From positions 6,902,501-6,966,500 of the forward strand of contig NZ_CP012109.1 of NCBI RefSeq assembly GCF_000280925.3: 64,000 nucleotides of DNA, read 5' to 3'. The notes beneath the pieces were generated by a model that had not been told where the DNA came from, did not search any database, and saw nothing but the letters and a program-made list of their open reading frames with translations. Made by a program: the position numbers and the translations under genes. This DNA is from Myxococcus hansupus. Its GTDB lineage: Bacteria > Myxococcota > Myxococcia > Myxococcales > Myxococcaceae. Shown in pieces: positions 8,454 to 17,150 of the stretch. The stretch's first letter is position 1; every line of letters starts with the position of its first letter.

Positions 8454-9980
8454 CTACCAGTTCCGAACAAGCTCCGTGTAGCCACGGAAGGCCACGGCTC
8501 CCCAGAAGTTCACCAACACGCCAAGCGACACCGCGGCCAGCACCGCGCGGTTGCGCAAGGACCAGCCGCCCAAGGCGAAGAGCATCAACAGGTAGGGCGT
8601 GTAATCGAGGCTGAAGCGGAACCCGAACTGCATGTAACCGGTGTTCTGGTAGAAGAGTCCGGGCAACGCGCAGACGGCCACCGTGAGCCACACCGGCCAG
8701 TGCAGGCGCGGCCGCGTTTTCGGAACCAGCAGGAAGACGAGCAGCGGCAGCGTCAGCAGCAGCGTCAGTCCGTGCGGATCGTAGGCGAGCTTCAACGGCG
8801 ACAACGACACCGTGGGCAGCGTGAAGAAGGCCGCCTCCAGGTTCCGTCCCAGGTACTCCCAATTGAAGAGGCCCGTCCGGTCGATGTCCGCGTTGACGCG
8901 GTTGTTGAAGAGATAGGCGTGTCCGAACTCACTCAACCGGCCGTAGCGATAGACGTTGTAGGCGGCCGCGAGCCCCGCGAACGGCAAGGCGCCCAAGGTG
9001 AACAGCCCCAGCTTCCTTGCAGCGGGCTGCCAGTTCCGCGTCAGGGCCTTGAGCTGCGCGAGGCGGGACTCTGGCCCCGGGCACAGCGCCTCCAGGACGA
9101 AGAACAACCCGGTGAAGACCAGGGGCGTCCGGGTGAGCGTCGCCATGGAGAAGAACAGGCCCGCGAGCAAAGGGTGCCGCGCACGAACGGCGTTGCGCAC
9201 ATAGAGACAGGTGAGCGCCACGCCCATGACCTCGGCGCTGAACCAGACCTCGCCTCGGATGGCGCAGTAGAAGAACAAGGTGCCGAAGGCGAGGATGAGC
9301 GCCAGGGCGATGTTCTCGTTGCGATTGCGCGCTGTCTCTCCGTCCTTCGCCAGGAAGCGCAGCAGCGAATAGAAGAGCGCCACCGCCAGCGCGCCGACGA
9401 TGACGCCAAACGAGGTGTCGTTGAACTGATAGCCGTGCAACGCGACGAACGGCAGCATCGCCACGGCGGGGAAGGACGGGAAGCTCACGAACCAACGGTC
9501 CGTGGGGAGCGGCCGACCCGAACACCGGACCTTGTCGCCATCCACCACGCGAACGCAGGCCCAGTCCTCCATGTTGGGCAGGACCTGCGGGTCCACATCC
9601 AGCCGGCCTTCGAGCCAGGCCTGGGCCTGGTAGACGAAATGAGGCGCGGCGCTCTGCCGCAGGAACCGCTGCGAACTGAAGCTCGCCAGCACCACGAAGG
9701 CGACGAGGAACAGCACCACTTCCACGCGGTAGGCGGCCAGCCACATGCGCAAGGCGCTGAGCGGCACATTTCCCGATGGCCCCGGAGCGGGGACGGGCTC
9801 GGGTCCAGGGGAGGACGTGTGCCCCTGTCCAGCGGAGGGCTCCAGGGCGGACGTGGGTGCGGCCGGCGCGACAGGCAGGGACATAGTGGATGCCGTGCTG
9901 ACCCCTTGCGTGGCGACCGGGCTGACGGCGGCAGGCTCGGTGGAAGATGAACGGGGGCGCTTGGACTTGGAACGGCTCAT
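8454..9980 (-). CDS. Polytopic membrane protein, GT-C/GT39-like glycosyltransferase candidate
   Basis: 508 residues. A basic, Pro/Ala-rich cytoplasmic N-terminus of about 85 residues precedes roughly ten transmembrane helices (VVLFLVAFVVLASF, FGVIVGALAVALFYSLL, IALALILAFGTLFFYCAI, ALPFAGLAAAYNVY and others). A large first periplasmic loop (QAWLEGRLDVDP...RWFVSFPSFPAVAMLPFVAL) resembles the loop of dolichyl/undecaprenyl-phosphate-sugar mannosyl- or arabinosyl-type transferases. It probably acts on lipid-linked sugars at the inner membrane, but the donor is unknown. Its ATG overlaps the cinA stop as ATGA (9977-9980), so it is translationally coupled to cinA. Confidence 0.65.
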   Translation of the reverse strand: MSRSKSKRPRSSSTEPAAVSPVATQGVSTASTMSLPVAPAAPTSALEPSAGQGHTSSPGPEPVPAPGPSGNVPLSALRMWLAAYRVEVVLFLVAFVVLASFSSQRFLRQSAAPHFVYQAQAWLEGRLDVDPQVLPNMEDWACVRVVDGDKVRCSGRPLPTDRWFVSFPSFPAVAMLPFVALHGYQFNDTSFGVIVGALAVALFYSLLRFLAKDGETARNRNENIALALILAFGTLFFYCAIRGEVWFSAEVMGVALTCLYVRNAVRARHPLLAGLFFSMATLTRTPLVFTGLFFVLEALCPGPESRLAQLKALTRNWQPAARKLGLFTLGALPFAGLAAAYNVYRYGRLSEFGHAYLFNNRVNADIDRTGLFNWEYLGRNLEAAFFTLPTVSLSPLKLAYDPHGLTLLLTLPLLVFLLVPKTRPRLHWPVWLTVAVCALPGLFYQNTGYMQFGFRFSLDYTPYLLMLFALGGWSLRNRAVLAAVSLGVLVNFWGAVAFRGYTELVRNW

Positions 9981-11242
9981 GGCAGGGAACTCGCGGCGAG
10001 CAGGTGCTGCCGCAGCATTTCGAGCGTGTGGGAAGCGGCGAACAGGCGCACGCGGTCGCGGTCGCCCTTCACGGAGATGCGCTCACAGCGGGGAGGCGCA
10101 CCGGGCACGGACAGGCCGCAGTAGACGGTGCCCACCGGGTCCTCGGGCGTGCCGCCCCCGGGCCCCGCGTAGCCTGTCACCGACAGGCCGTAGGTCGTGC
10201 CACAGGCGGTGCGCACGCCGTCCGCCATCGCGATGGCGGTCTCACGCGACACGGCCGTGTGCCGGTCGAGGACGTCGGTGGGGACTCCCACCCAGGCGGA
10301 CTTCATCTTCTCCGAGTACACCACCGCGCCGCCGATGAAGACACTGCTGGAACCTGGGACGGCCGTGAGTTGCTGGGCGATGAGTCCTCCCGTGCAGCTC
10401 TCCGCCACCGCCAGCGTCGCGCCGGCCTGACGAAGCATCTCGAGCAGCACGGCGGCATACTCTTCCGCGTCCGCGCCAAAGACGCGCCGCCCCAGCACCT
10501 GACGGCACTCCTGCTCCACGGCGGCGAGCGCGGCGTCGGCCTCCGACTGGGAGGGCGCCTCCGACATCAACTTGAGGTGATTTTCGGGGGCGTGGGTACG
10601 GAAACCGAAGACGACGCGAGGATGCCGTGGCGCCATGGGGGCCACCGTCAGGTCGAGCTCCGATTCTGGAACCCCCACCGTGCGCAGCAGCCGGAAGGCG
10701 CGGTACGTGCGGCCGGGTTGCACGTCCAGGGCGGCGCGAACGCGCGGCAGCACCTCTCCTTCCAGGAGCGCGCGGAACTCACGGGGCACACCCGGCAGGA
10801 AGAAGAGCTGCGCCCCGCCCAGCTTCATCAGGACGAGCGGCGCGGAGCCCTCGGGATTCTTCAAGGGCTCGGCCCCCTGGGGGACGCGGGCCATGCGCAA
10901 GGCGCTGGGGTTCGGGGACAGCCCGCGCGCCGCGTAGCGTTCATGCAGCCACTGAAGGACTCGCGGGTCTTCCGCCAAGGGGACACCCGCGGCCACGGCG
11001 GCGCACTCGAGTGTGAAGTCATCCGCCGTGGGGCCCAGGCCGCCCGACACCACCACGACATCCGCGCGCGAAGCGGCTTCCTTCAGCGCCTGCGTGATGT
11101 CCGCTCGCACATCCCCGACCAGCACCACGCGCTCTACCTTGATGCCAAGGTCGAAGAGGCGGGCCTCCAGGTACGTGCTGTTCGTGTCCGTAATGAGGCC
11201 GGTGACGAGTTCGTCCCCGGTGCACAGCAGCTCGACGCGCAT
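9977..11242 (-). CDS. cinA: CinA family protein (competence/damage-inducible; NMN deamidase)
   Basis: 421 residues, normal for full-length CinA. The N-terminal molybdopterin-binding-like domain carries ELLCTGDELVTGLITDTNS and VVVSGGLGPTADDFT. The C-terminal CinA/PncC domain contains LAVAESCTGGLIAQQLTAVPGSSSVFIGG, with the catalytic Ser, and TYGLSVTGYAGPGGG. The family deamidates nicotinamide mononucleotide and has ADP-ribose pyrophosphatase activity in some members; in many bacteria it travels with recA. Here recA is only ~2 kb downstream on the other strand. It is coupled to the following membrane-protein gene. Confidence 0.93.
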   Translation of the reverse strand: MRVELLCTGDELVTGLITDTNSTYLEARLFDLGIKVERVVLVGDVRADITQALKEAASRADVVVVSGGLGPTADDFTLECAAVAAGVPLAEDPRVLQWLHERYAARGLSPNPSALRMARVPQGAEPLKNPEGSAPLVLMKLGGAQLFFLPGVPREFRALLEGEVLPRVRAALDVQPGRTYRAFRLLRTVGVPESELDLTVAPMAPRHPRVVFGFRTHAPENHLKLMSEAPSQSEADAALAAVEQECRQVLGRRVFGADAEEYAAVLLEMLRQAGATLAVAESCTGGLIAQQLTAVPGSSSVFIGGAVVYSEKMKSAWVGVPTDVLDRHTAVSRETAIAMADGVRTACGTTYGLSVTGYAGPGGGTPEDPVGTVYCGLSVPGAPPRCERISVKGDRDRVRLFAASHTLEMLRQHLLAASSLP

Positions 11243-11310
11243 GGGCCGCGCATCCTAGCGGTAGCTGGGCGCATCGGCACGGCTCGAAGAGGGGAGCTGG
11301 CTCGGCGCCT

Positions 11311-11332
11311 CCCGGTCCGGATGGGGACCGGG
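11311..11332 (-). terminator. Terminator-like hairpin after pssA
   Basis: CCCGGTCC (11311-11318) and GGACCGGG (11325-11332) make a perfect 8-bp stem with a 6-nt loop, 22 bp beyond the pssA stop on the minus strand and before cinA. No U-tract. Confidence 0.5.
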
Positions 11333-11353
11333 CAGGGAGCACCCCGCCCCGCC

Positions 11354-12217
11354 TCAGAGGTAGGCGGGCCCGTCGGAGCCTTGACCGGGCTCGGACTCTT
11401 CTTCTTCCTCGCCCTCGTCGTCGATGACCGCCGCCACCGCGACCGCGCCCGGAGCGGCGACCTTGCGGGCGACCAGCCTGCTCCGGACCAGCACCGCGGA
11501 CTCCAGCAGCCCCAGCGCGAGGTAGGCGCCACAGCACGCCACCAGGACCCAGGCTGGGTGGAGCTGCGTCGCAATCACCGTACCGCCCACCGCGACCAGC
11601 ATGAGGGCCAGCGCGCTCTTGCGGTTGGGCCGCGTGTCCTTGAAGGTCCGGTAGCGGACCGTGGACACCATCAGCAGCGACAGGCCCGCCACGGCCACCG
11701 CCATGGGCACCACGGCGCCCTCGGCCAGCGGCTCGCCCTGCGTCGCCGCGTGGTGCGAGATGATGACCGACACCAGCATGCCGGCCGCCACGGGGATGGG
11801 CAGACCGACGAAGAAGCTGCCACCGCCACCATGGGGATTGCGCGCCGCCAGCACGTTGAAGCGCGCCAGCCGCAACGCGCCGCAAGCGGCGAACGAGAAC
11901 GCGATGAAGAGCCCCACGAACCCCAGGGGCTCGAGCGCCCACTTGTACACCAGGAGGGAAGGCGCGGCCCCGAAGGAGATGACGTCCGCCAGGCTGTCGA
12001 GCTGCACGCCGAAGTCGCTCTGCGTCTTCGTCAGCCGCGCTACCCGGCCGTCGAAACCGTCGAAGAACATGGCGAAGAAGATGGCCAACGCGGCCTGGTA
12101 CATCTGCACGGGTTCCGCGTCCCCCGTGCACAAAGTCATGGCGTAGAAGCCGCAGAAAATGGACGTGACGGTAAAGAGATTCGGCAGCACGAACATCAGT
12201 TTCCGCAACTTCATCAT
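11354..12217 (-). CDS. pssA: CDP-diacylglycerol-serine O-phosphatidyltransferase
   Basis: 287 residues. The CDP-alcohol phosphotransferase signature is complete: DGFDGRVARLTKTQSDFGVQ followed by LDSLAD, with all the Asp residues that bind two metal ions. About seven to eight membrane helices follow, and LPNLFTVTSIFCGFYAM near the N-terminus is typical of PssA. It condenses CDP-diacylglycerol with serine to make phosphatidylserine, precursor of phosphatidylethanolamine, the main lipid and a chemoattractant in myxobacteria. The acidic tail (DDEGEEEEESEPGQGSD) is unusual. It is divergent from an alpha/beta hydrolase across 93 bp. Confidence 0.9.
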   Translation of the reverse strand: MMKLRKLMFVLPNLFTVTSIFCGFYAMTLCTGDAEPVQMYQAALAIFFAMFFDGFDGRVARLTKTQSDFGVQLDSLADVISFGAAPSLLVYKWALEPLGFVGLFIAFSFAACGALRLARFNVLAARNPHGGGGSFFVGLPIPVAAGMLVSVIISHHAATQGEPLAEGAVVPMAVAVAGLSLLMVSTVRYRTFKDTRPNRKSALALMLVAVGGTVIATQLHPAWVLVACCGAYLALGLLESAVLVRSRLVARKVAAPGAVAVAAVIDDEGEEEEESEPGQGSDGPAYL

Positions 12218-12310
12218 TCCCTCGACTTCCTCTGATGGCCGTGACTTCCCGGCGGCAGGACGGCGGGTGAACCGACCTTAGCAGGGTTTTATTTTTGAAA
12301 AGGAGGTCGC

Positions 12311-13474
12311 ATGGACGCTTCGCGGTGGGCAGTGTGGGTACTGGTCGCTGGGGTCGCACTCGTACTGTGGAACGTCGTATGGGTCGCGGCCGTGCGGCGT
12401 TGGTACCGGCCCCGCACGGAGCTGCCCCAGGTGCTCCGCGCCCGCTGCAAGGACGGCTGGGAGCTCGTGGTGCATGTCCGCCGCGCTCCCGTGCGCCGCT
12501 TCGAGGAGCCCGTGCTGCTGTGCCATGGGCTCGCGGCGAACCGGTTCACCTTCGACTTCGAGCCTCCTTATTCCGTCGCGCACTACCTGGCCGAGGCCGG
12601 CTTCGACTGCTTCAGCGTGGAGTGGCGCGGCACCGGGCACTCGCGCCAACCGCCCCGGGGGCGGAGGTACACGGACTTCACCATCGATGACCACATCCTC
12701 CAGGACGGTCCGGCGCTGCTCGAACTGGCCCTGAAGGAGACGGGCGCGAAGCAGGCGTTCTGGCTGGGTCACTCGCTGGGCGGGCTCGTGGGCTACGCCG
12801 TCGCGCAGGGGGAGTTGGGCGGAAAGCTGGCGGGGCTGCTGGCATTGGGCGCCCCCGTGCACCTCAAGTCGGAGGCCTTCCTGCGCACGCTCATCTCCAT
12901 GGGCGTGCGCGCCGCCTGGCCCGCGCGCTTCCGGCAGGAGTGGATGAGCGCCAGCATGGCGCCGTTCCTGGGCTACGTCACCCTGCCCCTTTCGGACCTG
13001 CTCGTGAATCCCGAGCACATCCCCCCGCGCATCCAACGGCAGGTCTACGCGAACATGATGTCGTCGATGAGTCGCAAGGTGCTGCTCCAGTTCCAGGACT
13101 GGATTGAGCACGATGCGTTCCGCTCCTTCGACCGAACGAAAGACTGGCGCGCTGGAATCGCACGGCTCGAAATGCCGTTGCTCATCATGGGCGGAAGCTC
13201 GGACCGGCTGGCCACCGCGGCCAACGTGGAGGCCCAGTTCGCGCTCGCGACCGCGACGGACCGGACACTGCACATCTTCGGCACCGACCATGGCGACAAG
13301 ATGAACTACGGGCACGGAGACCTCATCTTCGGCACTGGCGCGCCGACGGAGGTCTACCCCGTGATTCGCGAGTGGCTGGAGCGGCATGCCTCGCCGCTCC
13401 TCACGGCCATCACCGAGCCCGCGCCAGACCCGGTGGACGAGGAGCCTCGGGAGCCTGAACGCTCCGTGCCTTGA
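12311..13474 (+). CDS. Membrane-anchored alpha/beta hydrolase
   Basis: 387 residues. An N-terminal hydrophobic helix (WAVWVLVAGVALVLWNVVWV) anchors or exports it. The alpha/beta fold begins with PVLLCHGLAANRFTF (oxyanion HG), has the nucleophile elbow GHSLGG near residue 157, a candidate acid Asp in GGSSDRLAT and a candidate His in GTDHGD. This resembles the PhaC/acyl-transferase-like or esterase branch; the substrate is unknown. Perfect AAGGAGG lies just upstream (12299-12307). The AT-rich stretch at 12285-12303 in the divergent gap with pssA probably holds a promoter. Confidence 0.8.
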   Translation: MDASRWAVWVLVAGVALVLWNVVWVAAVRRWYRPRTELPQVLRARCKDGWELVVHVRRAPVRRFEEPVLLCHGLAANRFTFDFEPPYSVAHYLAEAGFDCFSVEWRGTGHSRQPPRGRRYTDFTIDDHILQDGPALLELALKETGAKQAFWLGHSLGGLVGYAVAQGELGGKLAGLLALGAPVHLKSEAFLRTLISMGVRAAWPARFRQEWMSASMAPFLGYVTLPLSDLLVNPEHIPPRIQRQVYANMMSSMSRKVLLQFQDWIEHDAFRSFDRTKDWRAGIARLEMPLLIMGGSSDRLATAANVEAQFALATATDRTLHIFGTDHGDKMNYGHGDLIFGTGAPTEVYPVIREWLERHASPLLTAITEPAPDPVDEEPREPERSVP

Positions 13475-13483
13475 GGTCCTCGG

Positions 13484-15421
13484 CTACTTCGGGGGCGCTT
13501 CGCGGTGGACACAGGCGGCGGACAGGCCCCTCGTGTCTTCCGTGCGCACGTTCCGCAGGCGCACTTGCGTGGCGCCGCCGCACTCCGCATGAACGAGCCC
13601 TTCCGCCAGGTCCCGCGCGGTAAGCCCGTCGACGTGGAGTTCACCGTCGCCCAGGGCGCCCAAGGCGGTCGCCGCTCCGCGAATCTCCACCTCCGAGGCG
13701 CGCAGTCTCGACAACGTGTCCACCAACAGGCCCACGGCCCCGCATCCCCGCAGGTTCGCATCACGCAGGGACACGCGCGCATCCTGCGCGACCAGCACGC
13801 AGGCGCCTTGCGCGTCGCGCACGACGACATCTTCCACGTCCGCCTCGAGTTGGCGCAGGTGCAGTCCATCCCCCGCGATGCCGTCCGAGGTGCGCACTCG
13901 CTCAATGGTCGCGTCGCGAAGTCGCAGCTTTCCGCGAATCGCCATCAGGCCGTACTCGGACGCGCCCTCAATGCGAATGCGCTCGACATCCAGGTCTCCG
14001 CCCATGAACTGAAGCCCGCCGTACTCGCCGCTGTCGCGCACGACGATGTCCCGAAGCTGGGCCTGTGACATCGACAGCCCCATGCCCGCCCGTAAGGCGC
14101 GCACCGAGGTGAAACGCCGCACCTCGAGCCTGCGGGCCCGCATCGCGGACACCGCATATTCGTGCCCCGTCACCTTCACGTCGTCGAGCACCAGCATGCC
14201 GTTCATCACGGAGAAGGCGGCGGATTGCCCACCTTCCGCCGTGGAACGGCGCACCTCCGCCCGCGCTTCATCCACGCTCACCGCCGTCGCGGGCCCGGAG
14301 AAGCGCGTGTCCTCCACCACCACCTGACTGTCGGCGCCGCGCACTCGGACCGCCCGGCGATAGGGGCCGGTGAAGGTGCTCGTTCGGATGCTCGCCTGCG
14401 CCAGGGGAACACGGTGATGATCACCGTTGGCAGGCTCCTCCGCGCCGGAGGGTCCCCGCGTCGCATGGTCCGCTCGCGAAGGCTCCGGGTCGCCGCGTCC
14501 TTGCCCCTCATGGGTCGCGAGTGGCGGCTTCGAGCTGGCTCGTCCCTGTGTCGCGGGAGCTTCTTGCGAAGACGCCGGGGCGCCACGTCCTTGCCCCTCA
14601 CGCGCCGCGAGCGGGACCTCCGGGCCAACACGCCCCTGTGTCGCGGGAGCTTCTCTCGAAGGCTCCGGGGCGCCGCTTCCTCGCCCCTCACGGGCCGCGC
14701 GCGGGGCCTCCGAGCCGGTCCGTCCTTGCGTCGTCGGATCCACCCGCGCACCGTCAACTCCGGACGCATCGAGGTCCGCCGGTTCAGCGCCGGTGGAGGC
14801 CGTGGCTCCCGCGGGTGCGCCACCCGAGACTCCTGGCTCGGACTCCTCCGATGATTGTCCCCGTTCGATCAGCACGCCCACCGAGGCCGTGGGACCCGCC
14901 TCGAACCGGCCACCCTCCACGTCGAGGAATCCTGCCGACACCTTCACGGCGCCCAGTCGCTGGCCCTGGAAGGCCACTCGCGTCAGGCGCACCCTTCCGC
15001 CATTCGCTACATCCAACCCCGCTCCACCACCCTCAACCACAACATCCGACACTGTCGCATCCCCACCGACCTGGAGCACCGTGCCTTCAGGAGTGGCCCC
15101 CTCCAGCACCACACCCGGCCCCCCACCCTCCAATCGGGTCCCTGGAGGCAGCACGAAAGGCCCCTGGTAGCGCCCCGGTGCCAGCCGCACCGTGAGCGGC
15201 CCGGGCAGCCCCAGGGCCTCCCCTAGCGATCTCAGTGGCCGGGCACGGGAACCCTCCCCGGGGCCCTCCGTCGAGGCGTCTACCCAGAGTTCGGCGCGGC
15301 CCGGCTCGGGCGGCGCGGCCTCACGCTGCGCGGGGCTCCGGCAGGTGCAGGACAGCAGCAGGATCAGCGGCAGAACGGTTCGAAAATGCACGCAAGCAAG
15401 CATCCTAGCGGCTTTCCGCAT
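13484..15421 (-). CDS. Right-handed beta-helix lipoprotein with a 30-residue repeat insert
   Basis: 645 residues. The signal peptide ends in a lipobox (LPLILLLSC), so it is a lipoprotein; ATG 15403 is an alternative start that keeps the signal. Residues ~45-190 and ~340-640 are parallel beta-helix rungs (GRYQGPFVLPPGTRLEGGGPG, VRVRGADSQVVVEDTRFSGP, LRLRDATIERVRTSDGIAG), like DUF1565/NosD-type surface proteins. Between them, residues ~220-325 form a Pro/Gly/Arg/Glu-rich tandem repeat of 30 residues (EAPATQGR...REGQGRGAP). A cell-surface or outer-membrane role is likely; no catalytic motif is seen. Confidence 0.75.
   Translation of the reverse strand: MRKAARMLACVHFRTVLPLILLLSCTCRSPAQREAAPPEPGRAELWVDASTEGPGEGSRARPLRSLGEALGLPGPLTVRLAPGRYQGPFVLPPGTRLEGGGPGVVLEGATPEGTVLQVGGDATVSDVVVEGGGAGLDVANGGRVRLTRVAFQGQRLGAVKVSAGFLDVEGGRFEAGPTASVGVLIERGQSSEESEPGVSGGAPAGATASTGAEPADLDASGVDGARVDPTTQGRTGSEAPRAAREGRGSGAPEPSREAPATQGRVGPEVPLAAREGQGRGAPASSQEAPATQGRASSKPPLATHEGQGRGDPEPSRADHATRGPSGAEEPANGDHHRVPLAQASIRTSTFTGPYRRAVRVRGADSQVVVEDTRFSGPATAVSVDEARAEVRRSTAEGGQSAAFSVMNGMLVLDDVKVTGHEYAVSAMRARRLEVRRFTSVRALRAGMGLSMSQAQLRDIVVRDSGEYGGLQFMGGDLDVERIRIEGASEYGLMAIRGKLRLRDATIERVRTSDGIAGDGLHLRQLEADVEDVVVRDAQGACVLVAQDARVSLRDANLRGCGAVGLLVDTLSRLRASEVEIRGAATALGALGDGELHVDGLTARDLAEGLVHAECGGATQVRLRNVRTEDTRGLSAACVHREAPPK
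14450..14760. repeat. 90-bp tandem repeat inside the beta-helix lipoprotein gene
   Basis: Imperfect direct repeats with a 90-bp period, e.g. CCCTGTGTCGCGGGAGCTTC at 14544 and again at 14634, about 3.5 copies. Length is a multiple of three, so copy-number change would keep the frame and lengthen or shorten the linker between the two beta-helix halves. Confidence 0.7.
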
Positions 15422-15637
15422 GACCGCACCCGCGCGCGATCAGACCGACCTCGCAAACGATCAATATCTCAAAGACTTTCTTCAAAACGCGATCCCACAC
15501 AGCTCTTTCCTATTCACCGTGCGTGGCTTGCAACGATGTATCGGAAGAGGCGCGCCACACCCTTCCTACGCCCTGTGTTTCAGAGGGCCAACTTTTCATC
15601 CGGAGGCCGATTTTCCGGCTCCAAACCGCAGCCGGCA

Positions 15638-15666
15638 TTGACAGGGAAAAGAGCGATTTGTTACCA
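15638..15666 (+). promoter_or_regulatory. Sigma-70-type promoter of the HU gene
   Basis: TTGACA (15638-15643, perfect -35) and TTACCA (15661-15666) are separated by 17 bp, 50 bp before the HU ATG. The ~294-bp region upstream of HU is otherwise relatively AT-rich for this genome (e.g. GATCAATATCTCAAAGAC at 15456-15475) and contains no gene. Confidence 0.55.
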
Positions 15667-15715
15667 CCGGCCGGGTTAAAGCACTTCAAGGCCAGACAAC
15701 GGATGGAGGGGCGTA

Positions 15716-15985
15716 ATGACCAAGGCAGAACTCGTCGAGGTGGTGGCGGCGCAGACACGTCTCACCAAGAAGTCAGCGGCGCAGATTCTCGACATCGTCT
15801 TCACCAACATCGGTAAGGCGGTGAAGAAGGACGCCCGCTTCAGCTACCCCGGCTTTGGGACCTGGTCGGTTCGCTCGCGCAAGGCGCGCAAGATTCGCAA
15901 CCCCCAGACGAACGAGATGATGAAGCTCAAGGCGTCGAAGACCATCGGCTTCCGGCCCGCCAAGGAGCTGAAGAACTCGCTCTGA
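15716..15985 (+). CDS. HU family nucleoid DNA-binding protein
   Basis: 89 residues, the standard HU size. MTKAELVEVVAAQTRLTKKSAAQILDI is the dimerisation helix pair; FSYPGFGTWSVRSRKARKIRNPQTNE contains the GFGTF-like turn and the DNA-wrapping arm with the intercalating RNPQT proline; TIGFRPAKELK ends the fold. HU bends and compacts DNA. GGAGGG (15705-15710) lies five bases before the ATG. It has its own promoter and a terminator-like hairpin right after the stop, so it is monocistronic. Confidence 0.95.
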   Translation: MTKAELVEVVAAQTRLTKKSAAQILDIVFTNIGKAVKKDARFSYPGFGTWSVRSRKARKIRNPQTNEMMKLKASKTIGFRPAKELKNSL

Positions 15986-16004
15986 GCCCCCATCCGGTGG
16001 GCTC
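15984..16004. terminator. Bidirectional terminator-like hairpin between HU and the M23 peptidase
   Basis: GAGCCC (15984-15989) and GGGCTC (15999-16004) overlap the HU stop. A second, 9-bp stem, CAGGGGCGC (16008-16016) with GCGCCCCTG (16031-16039), lies within the last codons of the convergent peptidase gene. Confidence 0.5.
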
Positions 16005-16006
16005 GC

Positions 16007-17011
16007 TCAGGGGCGCTCTTCCGAAAGGAGGCGCCCCTGATGCTTTGCGGGGTACCCCACGGCTGGTCCCCGGGCCACCGGTGGGGCGGGCTCCGGCGGA
16101 GGCTCGGCGTCACCCAGCGCCTCCAGTGGATCCATGGGCTGGCCGTCGAGCCACAGCTCGAAGTGGAGGTGAACGCCCGTGGCGAGGCCCGTCTCTCCCG
16201 CCATCCCCACCGCGTTCCCCCGCTCCAGGACCTCTCCAGCATCCACCAGGATGCGGGACAGGTGGCTGTAGCGCGTCACCCAGCGCCCCTCGTGCTGGAC
16301 CTCCACCTGCAAGCCATGGTCGCCGTTGCGCCCCGCTCGGAGCACGACGCCCTTGTCCGCCGAGAAGATGAGCTGCCCCTGCGTGGCCTTCAGGTCGATG
16401 CCCAGGTGACGCCGGTGGACGCCCGTCACCGGGTGCCAGCGGTAGCCAAAGAGACTGGTGACGGAGACGGGCTCCAGCGGCCAGGAGAAGCGCGGCGGCA
16501 GGTCCTCGGCCGCCACGGGGGGCTGCTCCAGACGGCGCAGCTCCGCGGTGCGCACGGCCAGCCGACCCACGCGCAACACGACGGCCTCGGCCAGCGTGGC
16601 CGGGATGTCGCCGTAGGTGAAGCCGTCCCGCTCCAGCTCGGTCTCCAGGAGGCTCTGGGCCCGCAGCAAATCGCTGGAGTCCACGCGCGCCACGGGGCGC
16701 AGCAGGAAGCCGTCCAGCGCGAGGGTCACCTGCTCCCAGTTCTCCACCTGCGCCGCCGGCATCACCCCACCGCGCGCCACCTGCTGACGCAGGGCCTGCG
16801 CCTGGGTCGAGAAGGTGGCCAGCGTGGCATGGAGCTCCGAGGACGACTCCGGCACACGATGGCGCACCCGAAGCGCGGCGCCTTCAGCACCCTGCCCGGG
16901 TGAACGCGAGGGCGCGGAGGCATAGAGCTCCTCGAAGCTCATCTTCGGCTCCGCGCCACGGTTGGCGCAGGCACAAGCAGTGAGGAGGGCGAAGAGGCTC
17001 AGGCGACGCAC
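16007..17011 (-). CDS. M23 family (LytM-type) peptidoglycan endopeptidase lipoprotein
   Basis: 334 residues. A short signal peptide ends in LLTAC, a lipobox. The N-terminal ~180 residues are helical. The LytM domain (about 190-305) starts GYRWHPVTGVHRRHLGIDL, which supplies the first zinc ligands His and Asp, and continues YSHLSRI and GVHLHFEL with the catalytic HxH. All zinc ligands are present, so it should cleave peptidoglycan cross-links in the periplasm rather than be an EnvC-like degenerate activator. It is convergent with HU across a double hairpin. Confidence 0.9.
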   Translation of the reverse strand: MRRLSLFALLTACACANRGAEPKMSFEELYASAPSRSPGQGAEGAALRVRHRVPESSSELHATLATFSTQAQALRQQVARGGVMPAAQVENWEQVTLALDGFLLRPVARVDSSDLLRAQSLLETELERDGFTYGDIPATLAEAVVLRVGRLAVRTAELRRLEQPPVAAEDLPPRFSWPLEPVSVTSLFGYRWHPVTGVHRRHLGIDLKATQGQLIFSADKGVVLRAGRNGDHGLQVEVQHEGRWVTRYSHLSRILVDAGEVLERGNAVGMAGETGLATGVHLHFELWLDGQPMDPLEALGDAEPPPEPAPPVARGPAVGYPAKHQGRLLSEERP

Positions 17012-17150
17012 GGCGCCTGAAGCCTACCATGCCCCGCTCGAAGCGCTCCTCACACGCCGCGCGTCCGTGCCCGGGTGTTCTGGGACACGCCTTTCACCGG
17101 GCGTGGACATCCGCGGGTGTTCGGAAGCACAACGCCGGTGGGACTCGCGT

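Noticed and set aside
16658-17011. Extended upstream starts for several genes (for example recA at 6658, priA at 28917, galU at 32136, the chemoreceptor at 49057)
   Set aside because: The added residues have no family similarity or overlap neighbouring genes; internal starts with ribosome-binding sites or conserved N-termini were chosen.
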